Assembly (NCBI GenBank): GCA_023255235.1
Contig: JALRJA010000143.1
Span: forward strand, 1 to 6,004
Direction: 5' to 3'
Length of the DNA stretch: 6,004 bases
DNA from: Flaviramulus sp.
GTDB taxonomy: Bacteria > Bacteroidota > Bacteroidia > Flavobacteriales > Flavobacteriaceae
The first letter of the stretch is position 1, and the number at the start of each line of letters is the position of its first letter. This document shows positions 1-5,897 of this stretch, piece by piece. Below the pieces are notes generated by a model. The model was given only the letters and a program-made list of their open reading frames with translations, did not search any database and was not told the origin of the DNA. The position numbers and the translations under genes were made by a program.

Positions 1-57
1 CCCCATTATCAAATAAATTTCTTATTTACCATCATTAAAAACAAAGCAACCAATTAG

Positions 58-108
58 CCTTATTTATGGGTTTTAAAAAGGATGCCGTTTCAATCCCTAA
101 CGCAAAAA
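58..108 (+). repeat. Truncated copy of the intergenic repeat also found at 4969-5067
   Basis: The block at 91-108 (caatccctaacgcaaaaa) is identical over 18 nt to 5050-5067. Upstream, aaaaggat at 76-83 matches 5034-5041, with 7 nt (here) or 8 nt (there) between the two conserved blocks. A weak stem, cctt at 58-61 with aagg at 78-81, sits where the longer copy has its second hairpin. The 5' half of the element (the GGGCGTT and GTCGGGC part) is absent, so this is a 3' remnant. It lies downstream of the minus-strand receptor gene and is in the same orientation as the other copy. Positions 1-57 hold no recognisable coding sequence. Confidence 0.6.
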
Positions 109-121
109 TAGGTGCTATTTT
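104..121 (-). terminator. Possible weak terminator of the receptor gene
   Basis: Positions 105-111 (aaaatag) pair perfectly with 115-121 (ctatttt) around a 3-nt loop. Read on the minus strand, the stem ends in a run of five T (complement of 104-108). It lies 54 bp beyond the receptor stop codon. The stem has only one G-C pair, so it would be weak. It could instead be part of the neighbouring repeat or chance pairing in A+T-rich DNA. Confidence 0.25.
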
Positions 122-175
122 AATTTCAATTACAAATTAAAAACACTTAATTATACAAACCAATATTTACGGTTA

Positions 176-1999
176 TTAGTTAAAATGATAACGCAAACCA
201 AACAGCACATTACTAGGAGGCATTGGTATAATACCGCTTTCTATATAATCTGTATTAAAAATATTGCTGGCAGTTGTAGTAAATTCAAATTGTTTTAGTG
301 TTAAAACAATAGAAGCATCCCAAACGTTATAGCTTAAACCCGCTGTGCGTTCGGCATATTTGTAAATAACATTAACGTTTAAATTCTTTTTTAAATGAGT
401 AGTTAAACGAGTTGTAAAATGATGCTTTAAAGAGTTTATACTATACCTAGAAAAATTTATATTTAAGTTAGCAACCTCATCTTCTAAAAACACATAAGCT
501 AAAGCAATATGATGCTTTAAATTAGAGACTTTAAAATTATAATTAGCATTTAGCTCAAACCCTTTGGTGTATAAATCTCTCAAATTTGTTGCCATAAACG
601 GGTCTGTTTCAACATCTTTTACATAGTCAATTAATTTGCTGGCATCTCTATAGAAAAACGCAACCGATCCTATAAATTTTTCAGACACATACTTTCCTCC
701 CAATTCACCAGATAAAGCTTCCTCGGGTTCTAAATTACTGTTTCCAACAGTAGCAGGATCGCTATAAAACAAATCGGTATAAGTAGGAATTCGGTAGGTG
801 TAACCTAAGTTTCCGTATAGTTTAAACCTATCAGTCAATCTATAACCAAGGTCTATTCCAGGAAAGGCATGCAATTTAAAATCAGAAAAATATGTTACAG
901 CAACACCAGGTGTTACATCCAACGTTTCATTTAGTAATTTAAATTTATGCTCTAAAAACACGTTTGTCATAAAACGGTTTCTGTTTCCTAAATTATTACT
1001 TCTTATATAAATTTTCGACACATCAACCCCAAAACCAGTTATCCCTATTTTTGATGTGTATGATGCGTTTACCTCTGCACCCATTTTATCTGTAATATGA
1101 AAGTTTCTATAAAAACTAGGGTTGTAACGCCGTAGTAAAAACATATCCTGATTACGTTTCCAGTAAACACGTGGTTTTATTTTTAATTTTTCATTATTAA
1201 ATTCTGTGCTCAATCCCAATAAGCTATTTTGTGTTTCTTCATATTCATTAAAAGTAGGGTTTGTAGTATAAAAGTTTTCTGCTCCAAATTTTTTATCAAA
1301 AAACGTGGCTATTAATTCAATGGGTTGTGTGTTTTTATTAAAAATGCTTTTAATAAAATAGTTTGAATTCTCATAATCTGTATTGTTTCTATATCCGGCA
1401 GAACTTAATTTACCCAAATGAATAATATGCGACGAATTTTCTAAATCTGTACCAACAGTTACAGAACCGTTTAACTGACCAAAAGATCCTGTTTCTATAT
1501 TTGCAGAAACCGTATTGTTTACATCATTTTTGGTTACAATATTAATAGCACCAGTAAACGCATTTTGCCCAAATATACGAGCGGCAGGTCCTTTTATAAT
1601 TTCTATACGCTCAATAACTTCAATAGGTAAGGCGGCATTCATGGTATGGTGTCCTGTTTGGGCATCATCCATTTTTATGCCATCAATAAGTAACAGTGTT
1701 TGATCAAAACTCCCTCCTCTTATGTATAAATCACTTTGACTTCCGCCTGTACCACGACGCCTAATATCTACGCCTGCTACTTGCTGTAATAAATCTGCTA
1801 GATTATTGGTGGCACTTTGTTTTATATCTTCTGAAGAAATAATAGTAATAGTCCTTGAGTTTTCTTTAAAAGGAATATCTATTCTTGTTGAAGTTACAAT
1901 AACCTCTTGTAAAGAATCTATTTTTACGGTTCTTTCTTGAGCATTTCCTGTTAAGCTATACACTATTGTAGCTACTAATAAAGCATATACGGTTTTCAT
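176..1999 (-). CDS. TonB-dependent outer-membrane receptor, BtuB-like
   Basis: This 607-residue protein is an outer-membrane active transporter powered by the TonB-ExbBD complex. Residues 1-20 form a signal peptide (basic MK start, hydrophobic core, GNA before the likely cut at A20/Q21). A TonB-box-like stretch, EVIVTST, lies at about 32-38. The plug domain follows at about 43-157, with the typical LYIRGGSFDQTLLLIDG segment and the closing IFGQNAFTGAINIVTK segment. The rest reads as alternating beta strands of a 22-stranded barrel, ending in YHFN, so the usual terminal Phe is next to last. The size fits BtuB and small siderophore receptors. There is no N-terminal carboxypeptidase-regulatory-like domain and no SusD partner, so it is not a SusC glycan importer. 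The 72-bp leader region is too short for a cobalamin riboswitch, which weakens a vitamin B12 assignment. The divergent MocR-type regulator suggests control by that protein. Receptor identity is secure; substrate is unknown. Confidence 0.92.
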   Translation of the reverse strand: MKTVYALLVATIVYSLTGNAQERTVKIDSLQEVIVTSTRIDIPFKENSRTITIISSEDIKQSATNNLADLLQQVAGVDIRRRGTGGSQSDLYIRGGSFDQTLLLIDGIKMDDAQTGHHTMNAALPIEVIERIEIIKGPAARIFGQNAFTGAINIVTKNDVNNTVSANIETGSFGQLNGSVTVGTDLENSSHIIHLGKLSSAGYRNNTDYENSNYFIKSIFNKNTQPIELIATFFDKKFGAENFYTTNPTFNEYEETQNSLLGLSTEFNNEKLKIKPRVYWKRNQDMFLLRRYNPSFYRNFHITDKMGAEVNASYTSKIGITGFGVDVSKIYIRSNNLGNRNRFMTNVFLEHKFKLLNETLDVTPGVAVTYFSDFKLHAFPGIDLGYRLTDRFKLYGNLGYTYRIPTYTDLFYSDPATVGNSNLEPEEALSGELGGKYVSEKFIGSVAFFYRDASKLIDYVKDVETDPFMATNLRDLYTKGFELNANYNFKVSNLKHHIALAYVFLEDEVANLNINFSRYSINSLKHHFTTRLTTHLKKNLNVNVIYKYAERTAGLSYNVWDASIVLTLKQFEFTTTASNIFNTDYIESGIIPMPPSNVLFGLRYHFN

Positions 2000-2023
2000 T
2001 TATTTATTATTTTAATAACCATA

Positions 2024-2031
2024 CAAAAATC
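2024..2031 (-). promoter_or_regulatory. Candidate -7 element for the receptor gene
   Basis: On the minus strand this reads GATTTTTG, one mismatch from the Bacteroidota -7 consensus TAnnTTTG, 25 bp upstream of the receptor ATG. No clear TTG -33 element is seen at the expected distance. The GTCC(G/A)G boxes at 2040-2045 and 2056-2061 would lie just upstream of or over its -33 region. Confidence 0.3.
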
Positions 2032-2032
2032 G

Positions 2033-2040
2033 TAACTTTC
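2033..2040 (+). promoter_or_regulatory. Candidate -7 element for the MocR-type regulator gene
   Basis: TAACTTTC matches TAnnTTTG at all but the last base, with a T-rich stretch about 19 bp upstream that could stand in for the -33 element. Transcription would start near 2045-2048 and give a leader of about 25 nt. The inverted box CCGGAC at 2040-2045 overlaps its end, which would suit autorepression. Confidence 0.35.
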
Positions 2041-2084
2041 CGGACGATTAAACTAGTCCAGTTTTAAAACAATGAATAGTCCGG
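2040..2084. promoter_or_regulatory. Candidate MocR operator: one inverted and two direct GTCC(G/A)G boxes
   Basis: Three related hexamers lie within 45 bp: CCGGAC at 2040-2045 (GTCCGG on the minus strand), GTCCAG at 2056-2061 and GTCCGG at 2079-2084. The two direct copies share the wider pattern TAGTCC(A/G)GTT and start 23 bp apart, about two helical turns. The third box lies inside codons 3-5 of the regulator gene. PdxR- and GabR-type regulators are known to bind direct repeats, and some PdxR operators combine direct with inverted copies. The position between divergent genes suggests control of both. Binding is inferred from layout only. Confidence 0.5.
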
Positions 2085-3571
2085 TTAATAGTCTTTTAAA
2101 ACACGTAATTTCATTTGAAAAATCAAGCTTAAAGGCTATTTATATTCAAATTGCACAACAAATTATCAACGCTATTCAACGTGGGTATTTATCTAAAGGC
2201 ACCAAATTACCAGGAACGCGTGTTTTGGGCAAACTACTACACATTCACAGAAATACCGTTGTAGCCGTTTATGATGAGTTAGCCTCTCAAGGGTGGGTAG
2301 AAATTATTCCCAACAAAGGCACTTTTATTTTAGTTCCTGAGCAAACAACAGTATCTATTAAAGCCATTGCACATAAAATAGACCAAGTATATGACTATTC
2401 TAAAACCACAGGATTTCCTTTTCAGTCGTCATTTCACTTAGCTTCTACTTTTCAAGAAACAACGGCAACATATAGTATTAACGGTGGCACTCCAGATTTA
2501 CGCTTACACCCAACACATCAGTTTGCTAGGTGGTATAGTGCTGCCATGAAACGAAAATCGGTAATCTCAAAATGGAATCAAACAACTAAATTATCGTATT
2601 CTATTTTTGAAACGCAGCTTTGTAATTATTTAAATGCTACAAGAGGGTTTCATATAAAACCGCATAATTTAATAAGCACCCGAAGCACAGAAATGAGCTT
2701 ATATATTGTTTCGCAACTTTTAATAAAACAAAACGATATTGTGCTTGTTGGGCATTTAAGCAATTATGCTTCAAACATGATTTTTCAAGAAGCCGGTGCT
2801 ACTATTAAAACAATTCCGGTAAACAATGGCGGTTTAGATATTGATTATATAAGAAAGCATTTTGTAAAGCATGCTATTCGTTGTGTATATGTGTGTTCAA
2901 ACAGGCACTATCCAACAACCCAAACACTGCATGCAGAACGGCGTTTAAAATTATTAGAATTAGCAAAAGACTATCAATTTGCCATTATTGAAGATGATTA
3001 CGACTATGATTTTCAGTTTGAAGGTTCTGCTATGTTACCTATGGCAGGTGCAGATGCAAACGGTATGGTTATTTATTTAGGCAAATTAGGGCAATCGCTA
3101 TTTCCAAGTTTCCAAACAGGTTTTGTGGTAGCTCCAAAAAACTTTATTTCAGAAGCAAAAAATTACAGACAATTAATAGACAAACAAGGCGATGTAATTC
3201 AAGAGCAAATGCTTTCTGAGTTAATTAATGAAGGCGAAGTATCTCGCTTAATAAAAAAAAACATGGTAGTCTATAAGCAACGACGCGACTACTTATGCAA
3301 GCTTTTAACAACTCATTTTTACAAAAAAATAAAATGGAATATTCCTTCAGGTGGTTTAGCAATATGGTTGGAGTTTGAACCAAAAATTTCATTAATTAAA
3401 TTGGCAGAACAAACACAAAAAAACAATTTGTTTCTTCCTAAAACCATCCTTTATCAAGACCGAAACACCTGTGCTATTCGTTTTGGCTATGGGCATTTAA
3501 ACGAAGCCGAAATAGAGATTGTAATTAAAAAGTTACAAGAAGCTTACCATGCTGTATCCTTAAAAACATAA
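2072..3571 (+). CDS. MocR/PdxR-type regulator (GntR winged helix fused to aminotransferase-like domain) with degenerate PLP site
   Basis: This 499-residue cytoplasmic transcription factor has a GntR winged helix at about 18-88 (KGTKLPGTRVLGKLL, then HRNTVVAVYDELASQGWVE, then NKGTFI). A linker of about 45 residues follows, then a fold-type I aminotransferase-like domain from about 135 (GGTPDLRLHP) to the end. Members usually bind PLP through a Lys in a motif like GSFSKTLAPSLRLGY. Here the segment reads GKLGQSLFPSFQTGF, with Gln341 at the Lys position and Gln348 at the phosphate-binding Arg position. The EDPGY-like motif is replaced by GHLSN (227-231). Retained are the DDYD motif (308-311), whose Asp and Tyr normally contact the cofactor, and Arg470 in IRFGYG, normally a ligand-carboxylate anchor. 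The frame is intact and of normal length, so it is not decaying. It diverges from the receptor gene, which it probably regulates along with itself. Family membership is certain; ligand and targets are unknown. Confidence 0.9.
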   Translation: MNSPVNSLLKHVISFEKSSLKAIYIQIAQQIINAIQRGYLSKGTKLPGTRVLGKLLHIHRNTVVAVYDELASQGWVEIIPNKGTFILVPEQTTVSIKAIAHKIDQVYDYSKTTGFPFQSSFHLASTFQETTATYSINGGTPDLRLHPTHQFARWYSAAMKRKSVISKWNQTTKLSYSIFETQLCNYLNATRGFHIKPHNLISTRSTEMSLYIVSQLLIKQNDIVLVGHLSNYASNMIFQEAGATIKTIPVNNGGLDIDYIRKHFVKHAIRCVYVCSNRHYPTTQTLHAERRLKLLELAKDYQFAIIEDDYDYDFQFEGSAMLPMAGADANGMVIYLGKLGQSLFPSFQTGFVVAPKNFISEAKNYRQLIDKQGDVIQEQMLSELINEGEVSRLIKKNMVVYKQRRDYLCKLLTTHFYKKIKWNIPSGGLAIWLEFEPKISLIKLAEQTQKNNLFLPKTILYQDRNTCAIRFGYGHLNEAEIEIVIKKLQEAYHAVSLKT

Positions 3572-3584
3572 ACACTATAAAGCT

Positions 3585-3613
3585 TAGTTTTGTTAATTTT
3601 ATACCTACAAAAC
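3585..3613 (+). promoter_or_regulatory. Consensus -7 element overlapped by a 7-bp inverted repeat, upstream of umuC
   Basis: TAGTTTTG at 3585-3592 is a perfect match to the Bacteroidota -7 consensus TAnnTTTG, though no good -33 element is seen. It would give a leader of about 110 nt before umuC. GTTTTGT (3587-3593) and ACAAAAC (3607-3613) are perfect inverted repeats 13 bp apart, so the left arm lies in the -7 element and the right arm beyond the likely start site. That placement suits a dimeric repressor such as a damage-response regulator. No T-tract follows, so it is not an obvious terminator for the upstream gene. A second weak candidate, TATCTTTA at 3696-3703, is too close to the ATG unless the mRNA is leaderless. 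Confidence 0.35.
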
Positions 3614-3708
3614 GGGCATTTAAAAGCAAGCACTTTTATAAAAATAAAAAACAATAATTTGTATAATAGCATTACTGTTTTTCAAGTGTTTCATATATCT
3701 TTACTGCC

Positions 3709-4968
3709 ATGTATGCTTTAGTTGACTGTAATAACTTTTATGCCTCTTGCGAGCGTGTTTTTAACCCCAATTTATGCCACAAACCCATTGCTATTTTAAG
3801 CAATAACGATGGCTGTGTTATATCACGTAGCGATGAAGCCAAAGCTATTGGATTACCAATGGGTGCACCAATTTTTAAATGGGAAGCATTTTGTAAAACC
3901 AATAATATTCAAGTGCTATCATCAAACTACCCATTATATGGCGATATGAGCAGCAGAGTAATGAGCATTTTAGAACAATTTACGCCCCATGTTGAAGTAT
4001 ATAGTATAGACGAAGCCTTTATGCAATTTAAAGGATTCAAAAATTATGATTTTAATCACTACGGAAATCAAATAAAAAAACGCATTTTAAAATGGACAGG
4101 CATACCAACCTGCGTAGGCATAGCACCAACCAAAGCATTAAGTAAAGTAGCCAACAAAATAGCACGAAAATTCCCAAACCAAACCCAAGGCGTCTATGTT
4201 ATAGACTCCGAAGAAAAACGCATAAAAGCATTAAAATGGACAAAAATTGAAGACGTTTGGGGAATAGGTCGTGCCTTACAAAAAAAACTAAAAGCCAATG
4301 GCTGTAAAACAGCATTTCATTTCACACAACTCTCAGATGATTGGGTACACAAAACCTTTTCAATTACAGAATGGAAATTAAAAAAAGACTTAGAAGGCAG
4401 CTCAAAAATACTATTAGACAACCCCAAAAACAAACAAGCAATCGCTACCACACGCAGTTTTGAAAGCACCTATTCAGACATCAACAACATTAAAGAACGC
4501 ATCTCTACTTTTGCCACAAACTGTGCCGAAAAACTACGCAAACAAGGCTCCAGTTGCCATCAAATATATGTTATGTTAAGTAGCGATAAACACAAACAAA
4601 ACTTAGAACAACACAGAGCAAGCAAACTAATTAGTTTACCCTACCCAACAAACTCCACCTTAACTATTAGCAAAAAAGCCGTACAAGCCGTTACCAACAT
4701 TTACAAAGAAGGCATTGCATACAAACGAGCTGGAGTTATTCTAATGGGTTTAGTGCCAAACAATAATTACCAATTAAACATATTTGAACACGAAAACCCA
4801 AAACACAAACCGCTCATGCTCACCATAGACGAGCTAAACAAAAAATATAAAGATTACAAAATAAAATTAGGCAATCAAGATTTAAAACGCACCTGGAAAA
4901 TGCGTCAAGAAAGGCTATCACCCCAATATACCACAAATATTAACCATATAATAAAAATAAAATGTTAA
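3709..4968 (+). CDS. umuC: UmuC, Y-family translesion DNA polymerase (Pol V catalytic subunit)
   Basis: This 419-residue protein is the catalytic subunit of an error-prone Pol V-like enzyme that copies past DNA lesions. It aligns with E. coli UmuC over its whole length (422 residues there). The catalytic metal-binding residues are visible: Asp6 in the N-terminal LVDCNNFYASCERVF segment and Asp101-Glu102 in YSIDEAF. Tyr11 sits at the steric-gate position. Also present are SNNDGCVISRSDEAKA (fingers), GIAPTKALSKVANKIA (palm) and the DVWGIGR helix-hairpin-helix segment near 183. The little finger follows from about 245 (TTRSFESTYS). QLNIF at 355-359 matches the beta-clamp-binding motif of E. coli UmuC. 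The C-terminus (W.M....LSP.YTT) is the short tail domain typical of UmuC. The start is fixed by alignment. Its partner umuD follows 109 bp downstream rather than preceding it. The gene appears fully functional. Confidence 0.96.
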   Translation: MYALVDCNNFYASCERVFNPNLCHKPIAILSNNDGCVISRSDEAKAIGLPMGAPIFKWEAFCKTNNIQVLSSNYPLYGDMSSRVMSILEQFTPHVEVYSIDEAFMQFKGFKNYDFNHYGNQIKKRILKWTGIPTCVGIAPTKALSKVANKIARKFPNQTQGVYVIDSEEKRIKALKWTKIEDVWGIGRALQKKLKANGCKTAFHFTQLSDDWVHKTFSITEWKLKKDLEGSSKILLDNPKNKQAIATTRSFESTYSDINNIKERISTFATNCAEKLRKQGSSCHQIYVMLSSDKHKQNLEQHRASKLISLPYPTNSTLTISKKAVQAVTNIYKEGIAYKRAGVILMGLVPNNNYQLNIFEHENPKHKPLMLTIDELNKKYKDYKIKLGNQDLKRTWKMRQERLSPQYTTNINHIIKIKC

Positions 4969-5067
4969 TTTGGGCGTTCCCACAAGCTTAAAAGCATGTG
5001 GTCGGGCTTTACGTTACAATCTTTTGCAAAAGCAAAAGGATTTTCACTACAATCCCTAACGCAAAAA
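4969..5067 (+). repeat. Structured intergenic repeat between umuC and umuD
   Basis: This 99-bp element starts right after the umuC stop and ends 10 bp before the umuD ATG. An outer stem pairs GCGTT (4974-4978) with AACGC (5058-5062). Inside are two hairpins. The first is cacaagc/gcatgtg (4981-4987 with 4994-5000, one A-A mismatch, 6-nt loop). The second is cttttgc/gcaaaag (5021-5027 with 5032-5038, loop AAAA), which extends by three pairs past a bulged G at 5039. GGGC occurs twice and CAATC-type blocks recur. A 3' remnant of the same element lies at 58-108. From memory, very similar sequences recur between genes in many flavobacterial genomes. Whether it is a structured RNA, a small mobile repeat or both is open; the Flavo-1 RNA family is one candidate to test. 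It would form most of the umuD leader RNA. Confidence 0.65.
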
Positions 5068-5077
5068 ACAAACTAAA

Positions 5078-5518
5078 ATGATACTACCAAAACCCAACAC
5101 ACTAACCTTTTATACCCCAGAATTTACACAAAACCCTGGTGCACCCTTTTACAACACAGGAATATCAGCAGGATTCCCTTCTCCAGCAGATGATTTTAAA
5201 CAAGAGCGATTATCACTAGACGATATGCTCGTTAAAAACAAATTAGCAACATTTTATGCACGAGTGAGTGGGCAAAGCATGATTGGAGCAGGACTTAACG
5301 ACAATGATTTATTGGTAATAGACAGAAGCTTAGAACCAGAACACAATAAAATTGCTGTTTGCTTTTTAGATGGCGAGTTTACCGTAAAACGGTTACGTGT
5401 AGAAAAAGATGGCGTATGGTTACAACCAGAAAATGCCAACTACAAACCCATAAAAATAACCGAAGAAAACCAATTTATTATTTGGGGAATTGTTACCAAT
5501 GTCATTAAAAAACTATAG
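5078..5518 (+). CDS. umuD: UmuD, self-cleaving S24/LexA-type accessory subunit of Pol V
   Basis: This 146-residue protein should cleave itself when stimulated by RecA-ssDNA filaments. The shortened dimer UmuD' then joins UmuC to form the active translesion polymerase. The likely scissile bond is Ala31-Gly32 in ISAGFPSPADDF, matching the Cys-Gly site of E. coli UmuD in CGFPSPAADY. The catalytic dyad is Ser67 in VSGQSM and Lys104 in GEFTVKRL, 37 residues apart exactly as in E. coli (Ser60, Lys97). There is no N-terminal DNA-binding domain, so it is UmuD and not LexA. The start MILPKP is followed by an N-terminal arm of normal length, about seven residues longer than in E. coli. It lies downstream of umuC, the reverse of the classical order, and converges on atpC. 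The leader is largely the structured repeat at 4969-5067, so it may be read from the umuC promoter or from a start within the gap. Confidence 0.95.
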   Translation: MILPKPNTLTFYTPEFTQNPGAPFYNTGISAGFPSPADDFKQERLSLDDMLVKNKLATFYARVSGQSMIGAGLNDNDLLVIDRSLEPEHNKIAVCFLDGEFTVKRLRVEKDGVWLQPENANYKPIKITEENQFIIWGIVTNVIKKL

Positions 5519-5525
5519 CAAAAAC

Positions 5526-5553
5526 AAAGTTAATCAGCTAAAACAATAACTTT
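5526..5553. terminator. Possible terminator at the umuD/atpC convergence
   Basis: AAAGTTA (5526-5532) and TAACTTT (5547-5553) form a perfect 7-bp stem around a 14-nt loop. On the minus strand the stem is followed by GTTTTTG, which resembles a short U-tract. The stem includes the atpC stop codon. Only 11 bp separate the two stop codons, so any terminator must overlap coding sequence. The stem is A+T-rich and the loop long, so activity is doubtful. Confidence 0.3.
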
Positions 5554-5808
5554 ATTATCTTTCATTTCTATAGTTCCAGAGTTTATCTTTAATAAGGTAG
5601 TATTCTTGTCTGCTTTAGTAAACTTATCTTCAACCGTTTGGTCTAACTCAATATTGCCAGAAATCTTTACAAAACCTTCTTTCAATAAAGATACAATAGG
5701 TGCATGATTATTTAGTATCTCAAACTCCCCATTTACTCCCGGCACAGCAACACTAGTTACTTCACCACTAAATAACGTTGCTTCTGGTGATACAATTTCT
5801 AAATACAT
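5530..5808 (-). CDS. atpC: F1Fo ATP synthase epsilon subunit (short form)
   Basis: This 92-residue protein is the epsilon subunit of the F1 central stalk, which couples rotation of the c-ring to the catalytic beta subunits. The whole protein corresponds to the N-terminal beta-sandwich domain: it opens MYLEIVSPEATLFSGEV, carries the conserved VPGVNGEFEILNNHAPI segment at about 22-38 and ends EMKDNKVIVLAD. The C-terminal two-helix domain found in E. coli (139 residues), which can inhibit ATP hydrolysis, is absent. This is normal in Bacteroidota and not a truncation: the stop follows a complete sandwich domain. It follows atpD on the same strand, the usual atpD-atpC order, but with an unusually long 89-bp gap containing a palindrome. 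It converges with umuD. Confidence 0.93.
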   Translation of the reverse strand: MYLEIVSPEATLFSGEVTSVAVPGVNGEFEILNNHAPIVSLLKEGFVKISGNIELDQTVEDKFTKADKNTTLLKINSGTIEMKDNKVIVLAD

Positions 5809-5820
5809 ACTCTAATGATG

Positions 5821-5894
5821 AATTATAAATTAGGAATTAGGAATTAAAAAATAGGATTAGCCATTCATAATTCTGAATTCGCAATTCTAAATTA
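5821..5894. repeat. Imperfect palindrome of 7-bp units between atpD and atpC
   Basis: The left arm repeats a heptamer: aaattag, gaattag, gaattaa, with GAATT at 5834-5838 and 5841-5845. The right arm carries AATTC at 5869-5873, 5876-5880 and 5883-5887, also exactly 7 bp apart. The arms are roughly reverse complements and could form a long, imperfect, A+T-rich stem around about 20 nt of loop (5846-5866). It lies between two genes normally transcribed together and close to each other. From memory, A+T-rich heptamer palindromes of this kind recur between genes in flavobacterial genomes. It could be an inserted repeat, an mRNA-stabilising or attenuating hairpin, or neutral. Confidence 0.6.
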
Positions 5895-5897
5895 ATA

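Noticed and set aside
1..57. C-terminal end of a plus-strand gene entering from the left (open to the stop at 55-57)
   Set aside because: Only 18 codons, of low complexity, with no recognisable family signature; the other two plus-strand frames are closed early.
58..108. CRISPR repeat or phage attachment site from the 18-nt match between 91-108 and 5050-5067
   Set aside because: There are only two copies 5 kb apart, with no regular spacers, cas genes, integrase or tRNA. The longer copy shows it is part of a larger folded element.
1515..1703. Plus-strand open frame of 62 codons
   Set aside because: It lies wholly antisense within the plug-domain coding part of the TonB receptor, resembles no family, and has no promoter or start context of its own.
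2000..2071. Cobalamin riboswitch upstream of the BtuB-like receptor
   Set aside because: The spacer is only 72 bp and lacks the B12-box and stem series; a riboswitch of about 200 nt cannot fit.
3662..3667. TATAAT as a sigma-70-type -10 box for umuC
   Set aside because: Bacteroidota primary sigma factors use TAnnTTTG/TTG instead, and no -35-like hexamer lies at the right distance; chance match in A+T-rich DNA.
5254..5439. Minus-strand open frame of 61 codons
   Set aside because: It is antisense to the catalytic region of umuD, whose Ser/Lys dyad and family match are clear. It is a shadow frame.
5078..5518. A LexA repressor instead of UmuD
   Set aside because: There is no N-terminal winged helix; the N-terminal arm, FPSPADD motif and total length match UmuD.
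5530..5808. atpC as a truncated pseudogene because it is only 92 codons
   Set aside because: The beta-sandwich domain is complete with its conserved residues, and epsilon subunits without the helical domain are normal in Bacteroidota.
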